Of a stretch of 64,000 nucleotides of DNA, positions 52,924-62,704 are shown piece after piece (within the stretch, counting starts at the first letter, position 1; each line of letters starts with the position of its first letter). The notes under the pieces were generated by a model that saw only the letters and a program-made list of their open reading frames with translations, ran no database searches and was not told the DNA's origin. The stretch is from assembly GCA_046160485.1 (NCBI GenBank), contig JBJXGV010000071.1, forward strand, positions 1 to 64,000. Reading direction: 5' to 3'. The stretch comes from JBJXGV01 sp046160485 (GTDB taxonomy: Bacteria > Orphanbacterota > Orphanbacteria > JBJXGV01). A program made the position numbers and the translations under genes.

Positions 52924-53106
52924 GCGGCCAATCTAACCGCCGAGTTCGACGCGTCAAGATGCGGCGGAGAATCCGCGAGCCCTTTACCGCGGCCGAGCTT
53001 CCTTCTATCATCGGCGCGATTTCACGGTCCGGCTTCGCGCGGGCGGTTTCACGGGTCGCGCGCTACGCCGCCAGTCAGCCGATCACCCCCATAGCGAGGC
53101 TCCAAC

Positions 53107-55239
53107 GTGTCGAACACTGCGCGGAAAAATTCAACGATGCTGCTCGCCGGGTTTGCCTTGCTCGGCGTGGCGTGCGTCACGTCTGGAATGCTCGTCTTCG
53201 AGCGGCTCGCGGGGCTGCATCTTCCTGGCTGCGGCATCGGTAGCCCGTGCGCGCAGGCGGCGGCGAGCGCGTGGGGAAAAGTGCCGGGCGTCGGATGGCC
53301 CGTCTCGTATCTCGGCTTCGCGTATTTCCTCGCGATGCTCGTCGCGTGGGGCGCGACGCGCGGCGCGCTCGCCGGCGATTCGCGCGCGGTCATGCTCGTG
53401 CGCGCGGGCGCCGCGGCGTCGCTCCTCTTCACCGTCGTGCTCTTCGTCGAAGGCCATTTCTGCATCTACTGTCTCGTGACACACGCGGCGAATCTCCTCT
53501 TCTGGTTCGTCGTCGAGCGCGCGCACGCAGGTGCTACGCGTGCCACGCGCGGCCGCGCGCCGGGCGGCGCAGGAGCGCTCAAGGGCGGGCCATGGGCAAA
53601 TCCGCTCGCGATGACCGCGGGCGTCTTCGCGGGCGTCACGCTTCTGCTCGGCGTCGCCGACGTCTGGCAGAAGAGCGACGCTGCGAAAAACGCGGCGGCG
53701 CAGCTCGAGCAATCGACGCAGCGGATCATCGACGCGGAGGCGGCGCGCGCGCGCGATGCTGCGCGCGACGCGGCGAACACACCGGACGCTGCGACGACCG
53801 GCGCGAACGCCGACACGAGTCGCACAACGATGGGCGCGCAAGCGGGCCCGGACGCAGGCACGGGTACGAGCACGGGCGCGGGCGCAGGCGCAGGCACGCC
53901 GGACGCGCCGACAAACCTCGCCGCGACGTCGACGGGATCCACGGGCGATGCGACGCCGGCGACGACCGAGCCGACTCCGCCGCCGCCGGTCACGCCCGCC
54001 GCGACGACGAAGGATCGCACGCCGCCCGCGCGGCGCGGTTTCACGGGCCGCTTCTACCAGGGCCCCGATGTCGCGCCGATGCGCGTCGTCATCATCTCCG
54101 ACTACCAATGCGAAGATTGCAAGCGCATCGAAGGCGAGATGAAACAAATTTTCGCGACGCGCACCGACGTGTCGCTCTCCGCGAAGCACTTTCCGATGTG
54201 CAGCGACTGCAACCTGCATGCGCGCAAGAACAACTTCAATCCGCATCCGAACGCGTGCTGGGCCGCGCGTGCCGCCGAGACGGCCGGGATGCTGCGCGGC
54301 AACGCCGGTTTCTGGAAGATGCACGAGTGGCTCTTCGCGCGCGACGGGAGTTTCACCGATGCCGAGCTGTACGCGTACCTCGGCGAGGAGAAGTACGACG
54401 CCGAGGAGTTTCGCGCGCTCATGATGGGGGATGAGACGTTGCGCCGCGTGCAGGCCGACATCGACGAAGCGATGACGCTCGGGTTGCAGCAAACGCCGAT
54501 GGTATTCGTCAACGGCATCGAACTTGTCGGAACACAGACGCCGGGCGGGTTGGCGCGCTCGCTCGCGAACGTCGCCGCGACGAAGCCCGTTGCGCGCGAC
54601 GCCGCCGCCGACAAACCGCCGAACGCCGCGGAGAAAATCGTGAACGATTGGCGCAAGTCTCCCGTGCGCGCGTTCGCGCCCGACACGCGCGCGTGGGAGC
54701 TCGGCTCGCCCGACGGCGCGGTGCAGGTCGTCGTGTGGGGCGATTTGCAGGAGCCGCGCAGCGCGGAGGCCGACGGCATCATTCGCGGACTTCTGCGCTC
54801 GATGCCGAACGTCGGCTACACGTATCGCCACTACCCGATCAACCAAGAGTGCAACCCGGTCGCGGCCCGCACGCTGCACGACCAAACATGCGCGGCGTCG
54901 AAGTTGGCCGAGGCCGCGGGAACGATCGCCGGAGCCGACGGCTTTTGGAAGATGCAGGACTGGTTGTTCCGCAATCAGAAGTCGTGGTCGGGCGGCAAGA
55001 CGCTCGACGACGCCACGATCATGGGCGCGGCGCGCGCGTGCGGTCTCGAGCACGACGAAATTCTTCCCGCCATGACGACGGCGGATGTCGGCAACGCGAT
55101 CACCGAGGATGCACGCGCCGGGAAGGCCATCGGGCTCACCGGCGTCCCGACGATTTTCGTGAACGGGAAGCAGATGCGCGTTTGGCGCGAGGATGGCGAG
55201 ACGATCATGCGCATGGTGCTCGAGGCCGCGGCGAAGTAG
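53107..55239 (+). CDS. VKOR-DsbA-DsbA fusion, disulfide-bond formation protein
   Basis: 710 residues. Residues 10-140 are a VKOR domain with C42, C48 and the redox pair C119-x-x-C122 (HFCIYCLVTH). A further helix near 170-185 leads into a periplasmic low-complexity Ala/Thr/Gly/Pro linker (205-305). The first DsbA-type thioredoxin domain (about 325-500) has C335-x-x-C338 (YQCEDCKR) and a cis-Pro loop QQTPMVFVNG. A second DsbA-like domain (about 530-705) keeps the fold (TGVPTIFVNGK) but has QEPR in place of CxxC. VKOR would reoxidise the first DsbA domain using quinone. Confidence 0.88.
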   Translation: MSNTARKNSTMLLAGFALLGVACVTSGMLVFERLAGLHLPGCGIGSPCAQAAASAWGKVPGVGWPVSYLGFAYFLAMLVAWGATRGALAGDSRAVMLVRAGAAASLLFTVVLFVEGHFCIYCLVTHAANLLFWFVVERAHAGATRATRGRAPGGAGALKGGPWANPLAMTAGVFAGVTLLLGVADVWQKSDAAKNAAAQLEQSTQRIIDAEAARARDAARDAANTPDAATTGANADTSRTTMGAQAGPDAGTGTSTGAGAGAGTPDAPTNLAATSTGSTGDATPATTEPTPPPPVTPAATTKDRTPPARRGFTGRFYQGPDVAPMRVVIISDYQCEDCKRIEGEMKQIFATRTDVSLSAKHFPMCSDCNLHARKNNFNPHPNACWAARAAETAGMLRGNAGFWKMHEWLFARDGSFTDAELYAYLGEEKYDAEEFRALMMGDETLRRVQADIDEAMTLGLQQTPMVFVNGIELVGTQTPGGLARSLANVAATKPVARDAAADKPPNAAEKIVNDWRKSPVRAFAPDTRAWELGSPDGAVQVVVWGDLQEPRSAEADGIIRGLLRSMPNVGYTYRHYPINQECNPVAARTLHDQTCAASKLAEAAGTIAGADGFWKMQDWLFRNQKSWSGGKTLDDATIMGAARACGLEHDEILPAMTTADVGNAITEDARAGKAIGLTGVPTIFVNGKQMRVWREDGETIMRMVLEAAAK

Positions 55240-55343
55240 GCGCCGCGAAGCCAGCACCGCGCAATACGCAGGGTTACGCGCGGCGCGCGCGCGTGCTAAC
55301 ATTGCAGCACCCCCCGAAGACGCCGCGCCCCGCGGAGAGCTTC

Positions 55344-57374
55344 ATGATCGCGCGCTTACTGCATAGATTCGCTACTCGCCGATGCGTTCGTCCCGTCCGT
55401 CGGATCGCCCGGCCGGTTTCGCTCGCCGCGCTCGCGCGAGCGCTCGCTGCTCGTGCCGCGGTGGCCGCCTTCGCCGCCCTCGCTACGATCGCCGCGCCCC
55501 TGCGATTCGCGTGCGCGGCTGAACCGCCGACCGCACCGTTGTACGAAGCGCCCGACGCGTGGCGCGCGAAAGTTTCGCCCGCGGTTCTCGATCGCGCGTC
55601 CGCGGAGCCCGCGGCTTTCTTCGTGTGGCTCGGCGAGCAGGCGGACGTCCGCGCGGCCGACGCGCTTCCGACGAAGGAGTCGAAAGGCGCGTTCGTTTTT
55701 GCGACGCTGCGCGAGGTCGCGGATCGCACGCAGGCGCCGATTCTGCGCGATCTCGAAGCGCGCGGTGTCGAGCACCGGAGTCTCTGGCTCGTCAACGCGG
55801 TGTGGGTGCGCGGCGGCCTCGACGACGTCGAGCGCATGGCGCGCCGCGGCGACGTCGCGCGCATCGTTCACGACGCGCGCGGCACGATCGTCTCGGCGTG
55901 GCCCACAGAGGAGAGCGCTGCGCGAGGCGGCGTGGAAGTCGCGGACGCGAACGAGCAATCGACAGACGCGCGCGGAACGTCGTCGCGAACGCGTGTGTCT
56001 TCATCGCCCGCGCTCGGCTCCGCATCCGCTATCGAATGGAATCTCGCGTGGGTGAACGCGCCGAGCGTGTGGGCCGACGGTGTGACGGGCGCAGGCGCGG
56101 TTGTCGGCACGCTCGACACCGGGGCCGAATGGCAGCACCCGGCGATTCGCGATCACTACCGCGGCTGGGACGGCGCCTCCGCCGATCACAACTACAACTG
56201 GCACGATGCGATTCACGGCCCGATCCAGGGCGCGTGCGACGGCGACTCGCCCGAGCCGTGCGACAACGATGGCCACGGCACACACGTGACCGGCACGATG
56301 GTCGGCGACGACGGCGGAGCGAACCAGGTCGGCATGGCGCCGGACGCGAAGTGGATCGGCTGCCGCTTGTGGGAGCCGGCGCTGCGCACGTACGCGAGCT
56401 ACTGCCTCGAGTGTTTCGAGTGGATGCTCGCGCCCACCGACATGAGCAACCAGAATCCCGATCCGTCGAAGGCGCCGCACGTCATCAACAATTCGTGGAT
56501 GTGCGAACCGGTGGAAGGCTGCACCGACGTCGAGATCTTGCGCCCCGCCGTCGAGAACTTGCGCGCCGCGGGCGTGATGGTCGTCGCCTCCGCCGGGAAC
56601 GACGGCCAGGGATGCAGCACGATTTGGTACCCGCCGGCGATCTACGACGCGACGTTCACCGTCGGCGCGACGAAGAACAACGATACGGCGGCGTCGTTCT
56701 CGAGCCGCGGACCCGTCACCGTCGACGGGAGCAATCGCATCAAGCCCGACATCGGCGCGCCCGGCGTCGGCATTCGCTCCTCGACGCTCAACGGCACCTA
56801 TGCCACATGGGACGGCACGAGCATGGCGGGGCCGCACGTCGCGGGACTCGTCGCGCTCCTTGTCTCCGCGAACCCCGCGCTCGCAGGGAACGTCGATCTA
56901 ATCGAGCAGATTATTCGCGACTCGGCCGTGCCGCGCACGGCGGCGCAGACGTGCGGCGGAACTCCGGGGACGGAGATTCCGAACAACACGTTCGGCTACG
57001 GGCGCATCGACGCGTACGCGGCGTACACGCGTGCGGTCGCGACGGCCGTCGATGGCGGCGAGCCGGCGCCCGCGCCCGCCTCGCGCGCACTCGCCGCGCT
57101 CGAGCTGCCCGCGCCGAATCCCGCGACGGAGTCCGCGCTCATCCGCTACCGCCTCGACGCGCCATCGCTCGTGACGCTGTCGATCATCGACGCGTCGGGC
57201 CGCCGCGTTCGCACGCTGCGCGATCGCGCCGCGGAGCGCGCGGGCGAGCACGCCGCGTCGTGGGACGGCCGCGTGGACGACGGCACGCGCGCCGCGTCAG
57301 GCGTCTACTTCGCGCGCCTTCGCGCGGGCGGCGTCGATGCGACGGAGCGGCTGACGTTCATTCGCGCGCGCTGA
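55344..57374 (+). CDS. secreted subtilisin-like S8 peptidase with FlgD-like Ig C-terminus
   Basis: 676 residues. A long Ala/Arg signal region ends FACAAEPP; an inhibitor-like prodomain covers about 65-200. The S8 triad is D258 (GTLDTGAEW), H311 (GHGTHVTGT) and S493 (GTSMAGPHVAG), with oxyanion Asn in VINNSWMC. The final 70 residues form a FlgD-like Ig domain (IIDASGRRVRTLRDR, ending ASGVYFARLRA) with the ASGVYF/GIYF motif shared with the proteins at 8825 and 29061, possibly a sorting signal. GGAGAG precedes the ATG. Confidence 0.92.
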   Translation: MIARLLHRFATRRCVRPVRRIARPVSLAALARALAARAAVAAFAALATIAAPLRFACAAEPPTAPLYEAPDAWRAKVSPAVLDRASAEPAAFFVWLGEQADVRAADALPTKESKGAFVFATLREVADRTQAPILRDLEARGVEHRSLWLVNAVWVRGGLDDVERMARRGDVARIVHDARGTIVSAWPTEESAARGGVEVADANEQSTDARGTSSRTRVSSSPALGSASAIEWNLAWVNAPSVWADGVTGAGAVVGTLDTGAEWQHPAIRDHYRGWDGASADHNYNWHDAIHGPIQGACDGDSPEPCDNDGHGTHVTGTMVGDDGGANQVGMAPDAKWIGCRLWEPALRTYASYCLECFEWMLAPTDMSNQNPDPSKAPHVINNSWMCEPVEGCTDVEILRPAVENLRAAGVMVVASAGNDGQGCSTIWYPPAIYDATFTVGATKNNDTAASFSSRGPVTVDGSNRIKPDIGAPGVGIRSSTLNGTYATWDGTSMAGPHVAGLVALLVSANPALAGNVDLIEQIIRDSAVPRTAAQTCGGTPGTEIPNNTFGYGRIDAYAAYTRAVATAVDGGEPAPAPASRALAALELPAPNPATESALIRYRLDAPSLVTLSIIDASGRRVRTLRDRAAERAGEHAASWDGRVDDGTRAASGVYFARLRAGGVDATERLTFIRAR

Positions 57375-57376
57375 CG

Positions 57377-57398
57377 ATCGCGGGCGCGCGGCCGCGAT
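57377..57398. terminator. possible bidirectional terminator
   Basis: ATCGCGG (57377-57383) pairs with CCGCGAT (57392-57398) around an 8-base GC-rich loop, between the convergent stops at 57374 and 57451. No U-tract. Confidence 0.4.
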
Positions 57399-57450
57399 TG
57401 CGCTCGTGCGGCGCGCTCGTCTTGCGCTTGCGCGCGAGTCGAGCGGGTGG

Positions 57451-59223
57451 CTAACCCTTCGGCACGCAGAAGCAGGTCGCGTGCAGTCTCACGTCGGCGC
57501 GCGACCACGCTTGCTCGAAGCGCGCCTCCGCATAGAGCGCGTCGCGCTCCGCGGCGCGCGCGCCCGGCGCGTTGCCGATGCTTTGTGCCTCGCGCACCCG
57601 CGCCCGCGCGCATTGCGCGAGCCCGTAGAGCGACCAGCCGTTGTTCGGGTTCTTCACGAGATCCGCGCGATACACTTCGGCAGCCTCGGCTGGCCGGCCG
57701 GCCTCGAGAAGCACCGCGCCGAGCGTGTGGCGCACGGGCTGAATCCAGTCGGGTGATTCGTTGTACTTCAACTCGTCTTCGAGCCGTACGCCTTCGCGCA
57801 AGCGCTCGATCGATTCGTCGATGCGTCCTTCGAAGAAGAAGATCTCGCCAGCGAGCATGTGATCGGCGATCGCGAGGACGTGTTTGGCGCTGTTGTTGCC
57901 GACGATCATCGCGTCGGTGACGTGCGCGGACGCGGCGGCGAACGCGATCTGCTCGGCGCGCGCTTCGTCGAGGCGGCCGAGCGCCCCGAGCGCGATCGCG
58001 CGGGCGAAGCGCCGGTGCGCCGTCGCGATCGGCAGGTATGCCGGCGGCTGCGGCTCCGCGAGAATCTCCTCCCACCTGCCGAATCGCATGAGCGCTTCGA
58101 GCGCGATCGTCGTGTAGCCGTCCGCGAAGAACGCGAACGCCTCGATGAAGTCCGCCGGCATTCCCGCGAGCATGTCGCGTGCGGCGCCGATCGCCGTCAC
58201 GCTGCGCCCCTCCATCATCGACGACCATGAAAGAAAGTGATGATTGTGTGCCATGTAGATTCGATAGAAGCCTTGCTCGGGAGAACGTGCGCGGTACGCG
58301 CGGTCGGCTTCGATCGCGCGGACGTTCGATTCGGACGCGTCGGCCCAGCGCCCGACGCGCGAGTAGATGTGCGCGGGCATGTGCACCATGTGGCCGGCGC
58401 CCGGCACGAGCGTACGCAATCTGTCGGCGGGCGGGACGCCGCGCTCCGGCTGCGGCGAGGCTTCGACCGCGTGAACGTAGAGATGATTCGCGCCAGGGTG
58501 CGAGGGATCGAGCTTCATCACGGCTTCGAGCGTCGAGAGGATTTCGTTCGTCGCGAGTTTCGGCGCGCCATCGCGCGTCCAGAGATCCCACGGCTGAAGA
58601 TCCATGAGCGCCTCCGCGGTGAGGCAGCCGATGTCCGCGTCGTCGGGGTGCGCGCGCCAGAGGCGGCGCATCGCGTCGGCGAACGCCTCGTCGAGCGCGC
58701 GGCGATCCGCCGGAGCGGGATGCGCGTAGCGCGCCCCAACCGCGTCGATCAGCTCGCGCTCGAGCGCGGTCGCGTGCTCCGCGCGCGCGCGCGCGTTGAC
58801 CATCGCGTCCCACGCCGCCGCCGCCTGCGCCGCGTCCATCACCGGATTGTTGATGTGCGGCCCGTTCGCGAGCGCAACGCCCCACCACGCCATCGCGCAA
58901 TCGGGGTCGTGCGCGGCCGCCTGCTTGAAAGATCGAATCGCCTCGTCGTGATTGAACGAGAACGCGAGCGTGAGGCCTTGATCGAAGTAGCGCTGCGCTT
59001 CGGGAGACTCCGTCGAGATCGTTCGCGTGTGATCGCCGAGGTTTCCGTAGAGCGGCGCAAGAGGCGCTGCCGTCGCGCGTGCCGATTCGTGCGTCGCGTC
59101 ACGCATGGCATCGCCAGCCGTGTTCGGCGGCGGATTCGATGCGACGCACCCCGCGGTCGTCGCGGCGAGGACGGCGAACATGGCGAAAGCGAAGCGTTGC
59201 GATCGTTGCGGTTGTTTGCGCAC
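57451..59223 (-). CDS. TPR-repeat lipoprotein
   Basis: 590 residues with a lipoprotein signal (FAMFAVLAATTAGC). TPR-like helices run through the whole protein: YFDQGLTLAFSFNHDEAIRS, then CAMAWWGVALANGPHINNP, and later LREGVRLEDELKYNESPDWI. A conserved central motif GHMVHMPAHIYSRVGRWADA contains His and Met residues that might bind metal. This large TPR family is common in Eisenbacteria, Acidobacteria and Gemmatimonadetes and has no known function. Convergent with the subtilisin gene. Confidence 0.82.
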   Translation of the reverse strand: MRKQPQRSQRFAFAMFAVLAATTAGCVASNPPPNTAGDAMRDATHESARATAAPLAPLYGNLGDHTRTISTESPEAQRYFDQGLTLAFSFNHDEAIRSFKQAAAHDPDCAMAWWGVALANGPHINNPVMDAAQAAAAWDAMVNARARAEHATALERELIDAVGARYAHPAPADRRALDEAFADAMRRLWRAHPDDADIGCLTAEALMDLQPWDLWTRDGAPKLATNEILSTLEAVMKLDPSHPGANHLYVHAVEASPQPERGVPPADRLRTLVPGAGHMVHMPAHIYSRVGRWADASESNVRAIEADRAYRARSPEQGFYRIYMAHNHHFLSWSSMMEGRSVTAIGAARDMLAGMPADFIEAFAFFADGYTTIALEALMRFGRWEEILAEPQPPAYLPIATAHRRFARAIALGALGRLDEARAEQIAFAAASAHVTDAMIVGNNSAKHVLAIADHMLAGEIFFFEGRIDESIERLREGVRLEDELKYNESPDWIQPVRHTLGAVLLEAGRPAEAAEVYRADLVKNPNNGWSLYGLAQCARARVREAQSIGNAPGARAAERDALYAEARFEQAWSRADVRLHATCFCVPKG

Positions 59224-59272
59224 GGCGGCGTCCTCCTGAGATTTCGAACGAGTGAGTGCGAGCGACGCGGCG

Positions 59273-61318
59273 CTACTCGCTCATCATGAAGATGAGCGGC
59301 CGCACGTCGTCTTCGGGCGTCCAGTCCCAATAGCGAATCAAAATCGTATACACCATGAGGCCGGTCTCGCCTTCGCCCCAGATGATGTATCGGAGCGCTT
59401 GCTTCATGAGGCTCTCGCGCGTAAGCCCGAGGAAAATGCTGACGGGATCGGCGACTTCGCTCAAGTACGCGATCGAATTCGCGATCGCCACGGCGCCGCG
59501 CGCCTCGATCGTGACATCGCCGGACTCTTCCTCGCGGGCGCGGACGCGAATTTTCGCGAGGAAATCGCTTCGGTTGTCGACGAGGTCGACGTGCAGAAAC
59601 GCGAGCCGCCCCGGCACGGCGTAGTGCGCGCGAATCTCCGCCGCCTTGGTTCTCCGCGCGTCGTGCGAGGTCGTCTTGAGCGGAACGATGCTCACCTTCT
59701 TCCCGACGATCGACGCCCAAACGCGCGCCGATTCTTCATCCTCGAAGACCGCGTCGAGAACACGCATCTCGGTCGCGCGGAAGAACCGGCTGATCGCCCC
59801 GATGGTCAGAATAACGAAGACGAAGACCGAGGCGATGATGATGCCGTCGGTGCGCTCGACGATGTTGTCGCCGAGCGTGAAGAGAAAGACACCGGTGACG
59901 ATCGCGAAGTAGATGCAACGGCCGAGGCGGCGCGGGCGTTCGTGCCACAGAGCGAGCGTCACGGCCGTCGCCGCGGAGAGCATGAGCACGAGCACGCCGG
60001 TCGCGTAGGCGCCGGCCTGCGCCTCGACGTCCGCGCGGAAGATGCACGTGACGACGACGCACGCCACGAGCAGCACCAAGACGAGCGCGCGTGTGCGCGC
60101 CGCCCAATGCGGCGCCATTCCGAAGTGCGGCAGGTACCGCGGAATCAGGTGCAAGAGGCCCGCCATCGCCGACGCACCGGCGAACCAAAGAATGACGATC
60201 GTCGCGACGTCGTACACGGTGCCGAAGCCGTGCCCGAGGCGCTCGTGCGCGAGGTAGGCGATCGCGCGGCCCGAGGCTTCTCCTCCGTGTTGGACGGCGG
60301 CGTGCGGGATCAGAAGCGTCGTCACGACGCTCGACGAGAGTAGGAGCACACTCATGATGATCGCGGCGGCAGTGAGCATGCGGCGTGTCGCGCGCACGCG
60401 GCCGAGCGGCGGTGCGCCGCTTGCGTGCGCGGCGGCGTCGCCCGGTTCGCCGCGCACGAGCGGCATCACCGAAACGCCCGTCTCGAACCCGGAAAGGCCG
60501 AGCGCGAGTTTCGGAAACGTCATGAGCGCGGCGGCGAGAATGACGCCCCAATCTCCGCGCGCCGAGAGATCCCATCTCCACTGCTCGAGGAGAGCCGGAT
60601 TCGCCGCGATCGCTGCGAGTCCCTCGCCGATCACGACCACGTTCAGCAGGAGGTAGGGGATCGCGATGAACGTCGCGACGCCGATCGCCTCGCGAAAGCC
60701 TTTGAGAAAGACCGCGGCGAGAAGCGCAAGAAGCCCGATCGTGATCGCGAACTGATGGTCGCCGATGTACGGATGCAGAAACGGATTCTCGGCGGCGTGT
60801 TGTCCGGCGTCGGCCGCCGAGAGCGTCATCGTGATGACGAAGTCGGTGGCGGCGAAACCGAGGAGCACGAGCACGAAGACGCGCCCCCACCATCCGGGGA
60901 TCAAGCTTTCGAGCATCGCGATCGAACCTTGTCCGGCGTACGAACGCGCCGCGACTTCCTTGTAGACCGGAACGGCGCCGAAGAGCGTCACGGCGAGGAG
61001 GACCGCGGTGGCGACCGGCGAGAGTGCGCCCGCGGCAAGGAGCGCGATGCCGGGTTGATAACCGAGCGTCGAGAAATAGTCGACGCCGGTCAGCCAGAGG
61101 ACGCGGTGCCACGGGTACGTGTGCTCATCGGCGTGGGACGCGTGCTCGGTCGCGCCGCCGCGAATCCAGCGGCCGAACGCCGTGCGTGGCATCGCCGTGC
61201 GCGGAACCGGGATCGAGGGGAGCTGGATCTCGCTCGGGGCGTGGGGCGGCACGCGCGGCAGTATACGCGAGAGGCGATTGTCGGCGCGATAGGCTCCGCC
61301 GAGGAATCTCGACGCCAT
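59273..61318 (-). CDS. APC-superfamily permease (amino acid/K+ transporter type)
   Basis: 681 residues with about twelve membrane helices: WLTGVDYFSTLGYQPGIALL at the start (APC-type TM1 break), ALMTFPKLALGLSGFETGVS, and a long C-terminal cytoplasmic region (about 160 residues) with ANSIAYLSEVADPVSIFLGL. The layout is like the APC proteins related to KUP potassium transporters, but the substrate cannot be assigned. The N-terminus has about 65 residues before the first helix. Divergent from the adaptor gene at 61381 with a 62-bp gap. Confidence 0.85.
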   Translation of the reverse strand: MASRFLGGAYRADNRLSRILPRVPPHAPSEIQLPSIPVPRTAMPRTAFGRWIRGGATEHASHADEHTYPWHRVLWLTGVDYFSTLGYQPGIALLAAGALSPVATAVLLAVTLFGAVPVYKEVAARSYAGQGSIAMLESLIPGWWGRVFVLVLLGFAATDFVITMTLSAADAGQHAAENPFLHPYIGDHQFAITIGLLALLAAVFLKGFREAIGVATFIAIPYLLLNVVVIGEGLAAIAANPALLEQWRWDLSARGDWGVILAAALMTFPKLALGLSGFETGVSVMPLVRGEPGDAAAHASGAPPLGRVRATRRMLTAAAIIMSVLLLSSSVVTTLLIPHAAVQHGGEASGRAIAYLAHERLGHGFGTVYDVATIVILWFAGASAMAGLLHLIPRYLPHFGMAPHWAARTRALVLVLLVACVVVTCIFRADVEAQAGAYATGVLVLMLSAATAVTLALWHERPRRLGRCIYFAIVTGVFLFTLGDNIVERTDGIIIASVFVFVILTIGAISRFFRATEMRVLDAVFEDEESARVWASIVGKKVSIVPLKTTSHDARRTKAAEIRAHYAVPGRLAFLHVDLVDNRSDFLAKIRVRAREEESGDVTIEARGAVAIANSIAYLSEVADPVSIFLGLTRESLMKQALRYIIWGEGETGLMVYTILIRYWDWTPEDDVRPLIFMMSE

Positions 61319-61380
61319 GTAGACCGGGGACTATGCTGCCGGGTATAAGTATCCGCTTCGACTCGGAAAAGGAGACCTTC

Positions 61381-62700
61381 GTGACGGTAAGAGAGCGGAC
61401 GCGGTCGATTGGCTGGATGCTCGGCATCCTCATTGTGGTTGCGGCGCTCGTTGCCGCGGGCGTGTCCGCGAAGAAGGCCGCGAAGCCGAAGAGAAGCGCC
61501 GCGGTCGTGCCCACCGCAACGGTCGACCGGCAGGAGATCAGCGTATCGGTCGAGGCGAATGGCGTCGTCGAACCGGTCAGCATCGTCGACGTGAAGTCGA
61601 AGGCCTCGGGGCAGATCGTGCGGATGCCGGTGGAGATCGGATCGCTTGTGGGGGCCGGCGACTTGCTCGTGCAGATCGACACGCGCGACGTGCAGAACCA
61701 ATACGATCAGGCGTCGGCGGTTCTCGACGCAGCGAAGGCGCGCGTCGACGTGTCGGCGGCAAAGCGCAAACGCGCCGACGACCTCTTCGCCGCACAGGCC
61801 ATCACCGTCGAGGAACATGAGGCGGCGATCCTCGAGTACGCGAACGGGCAGTCGGCGTTCGTGACGGCGCGCACGGATCTCGATCTTGCGCGGCAGCGGC
61901 TCGAAGACGCGACGGTGCGCGCGCCGATCGCGGGAACCGTCATCGAGAAGCCCGTCACCGTGGGGCAAGTCATTTCGTCGGCGACATCGTCGGTGAGCGG
62001 CGGAACGACGCTGCTCATGATGGCCGACCTGAAGAAGATTCGCATGCGTGCGCTCGTCAACGAGATCGACATCGGCAACGTGAAGCCAGGACAAGTCGCA
62101 GCGGTCGCCGTCGACGCGTACGCGAATCGCGAGTTCGCGGGCGTCGTCGAGAAGGTCGAGCCGCGCGCCGTCGTCGAGCAGTCGGTCACGATGTTCCCTG
62201 TTTTGATTTCGCTCTCGAACGACGAGGGCCTCCTCATGCCGGGGATGAACGGCGAGGTGACGCTTGTCGTCGAGCGGCAGGAGAATGTGCTCTCGGTTCC
62301 GATGGACGCGGTGCGCGGCATGAGCGAGTTGCCCGCCGCGGCGGCGGCGCTCGGGCTCAACGCGGACTCGCTGCGCGTCGCGATGCGCGGGGGCACGGCT
62401 GAGCGCGGCGAGCGTGGTGGTCAAGGCGAGCCGCGAGGCAACGGGCAGGCGCGGCTCGTCTTCGTGAAGACGCAAGGCGGATTCGATGCGCGCATCGTGC
62501 GTCTTGGCATCACCAACTTTGATGATGCGCAGGTCGTCAGCGGCCTCGAAGAGGGCGAAGAAGTCGCGCTCTTGTCGGCGGCCGAGCTACAGCGCAGCCG
62601 CGTCGAGACGGTCGAGAGGATGCGCCAGCGCATGGGCGGCGCGATGCCGGGGATGCAGCGCCAGTCGACCGGCGCGACCGGCTCGCGCCCCGGCGGATAG
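61381..62700 (+). CDS. HlyD/MacA-type periplasmic adaptor
   Basis: 439 residues. One N-terminal membrane anchor (IGWMLGILIVVAALVAAGVS) is followed by lipoyl halves (SVEANGVVEPVSIVDVKSKA, ATVRAPIAGTVIEKPVTVGQ), a coiled-coil hairpin (about 60 residues) and the barrel (LMPGMNGEVTLVVERQENVL). The C-terminus has an insert rich in Gly/Arg/Gln (RGGTAERGERGGQGEPRG) and a Met/Gln-rich tail (MRQRMGGAMPGMQRQ). GTG start with AAGGAG six bases upstream. It should pair with the MacB-like permease encoded 4 bp downstream. Confidence 0.88.
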   Translation: MTVRERTRSIGWMLGILIVVAALVAAGVSAKKAAKPKRSAAVVPTATVDRQEISVSVEANGVVEPVSIVDVKSKASGQIVRMPVEIGSLVGAGDLLVQIDTRDVQNQYDQASAVLDAAKARVDVSAAKRKRADDLFAAQAITVEEHEAAILEYANGQSAFVTARTDLDLARQRLEDATVRAPIAGTVIEKPVTVGQVISSATSSVSGGTTLLMMADLKKIRMRALVNEIDIGNVKPGQVAAVAVDAYANREFAGVVEKVEPRAVVEQSVTMFPVLISLSNDEGLLMPGMNGEVTLVVERQENVLSVPMDAVRGMSELPAAAAALGLNADSLRVAMRGGTAERGERGGQGEPRGNGQARLVFVKTQGGFDARIVRLGITNFDDAQVVSGLEEGEEVALLSAAELQRSRVETVERMRQRMGGAMPGMQRQSTGATGSRPGG

Positions 62701-62704
62701 CGGC

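Noticed and set aside
57446..57456. GGCTAACCC near 57.45 kb resembling an R'' box
   Set aside because: It is the end of the TPR lipoprotein gene and has no partner box or palindrome.
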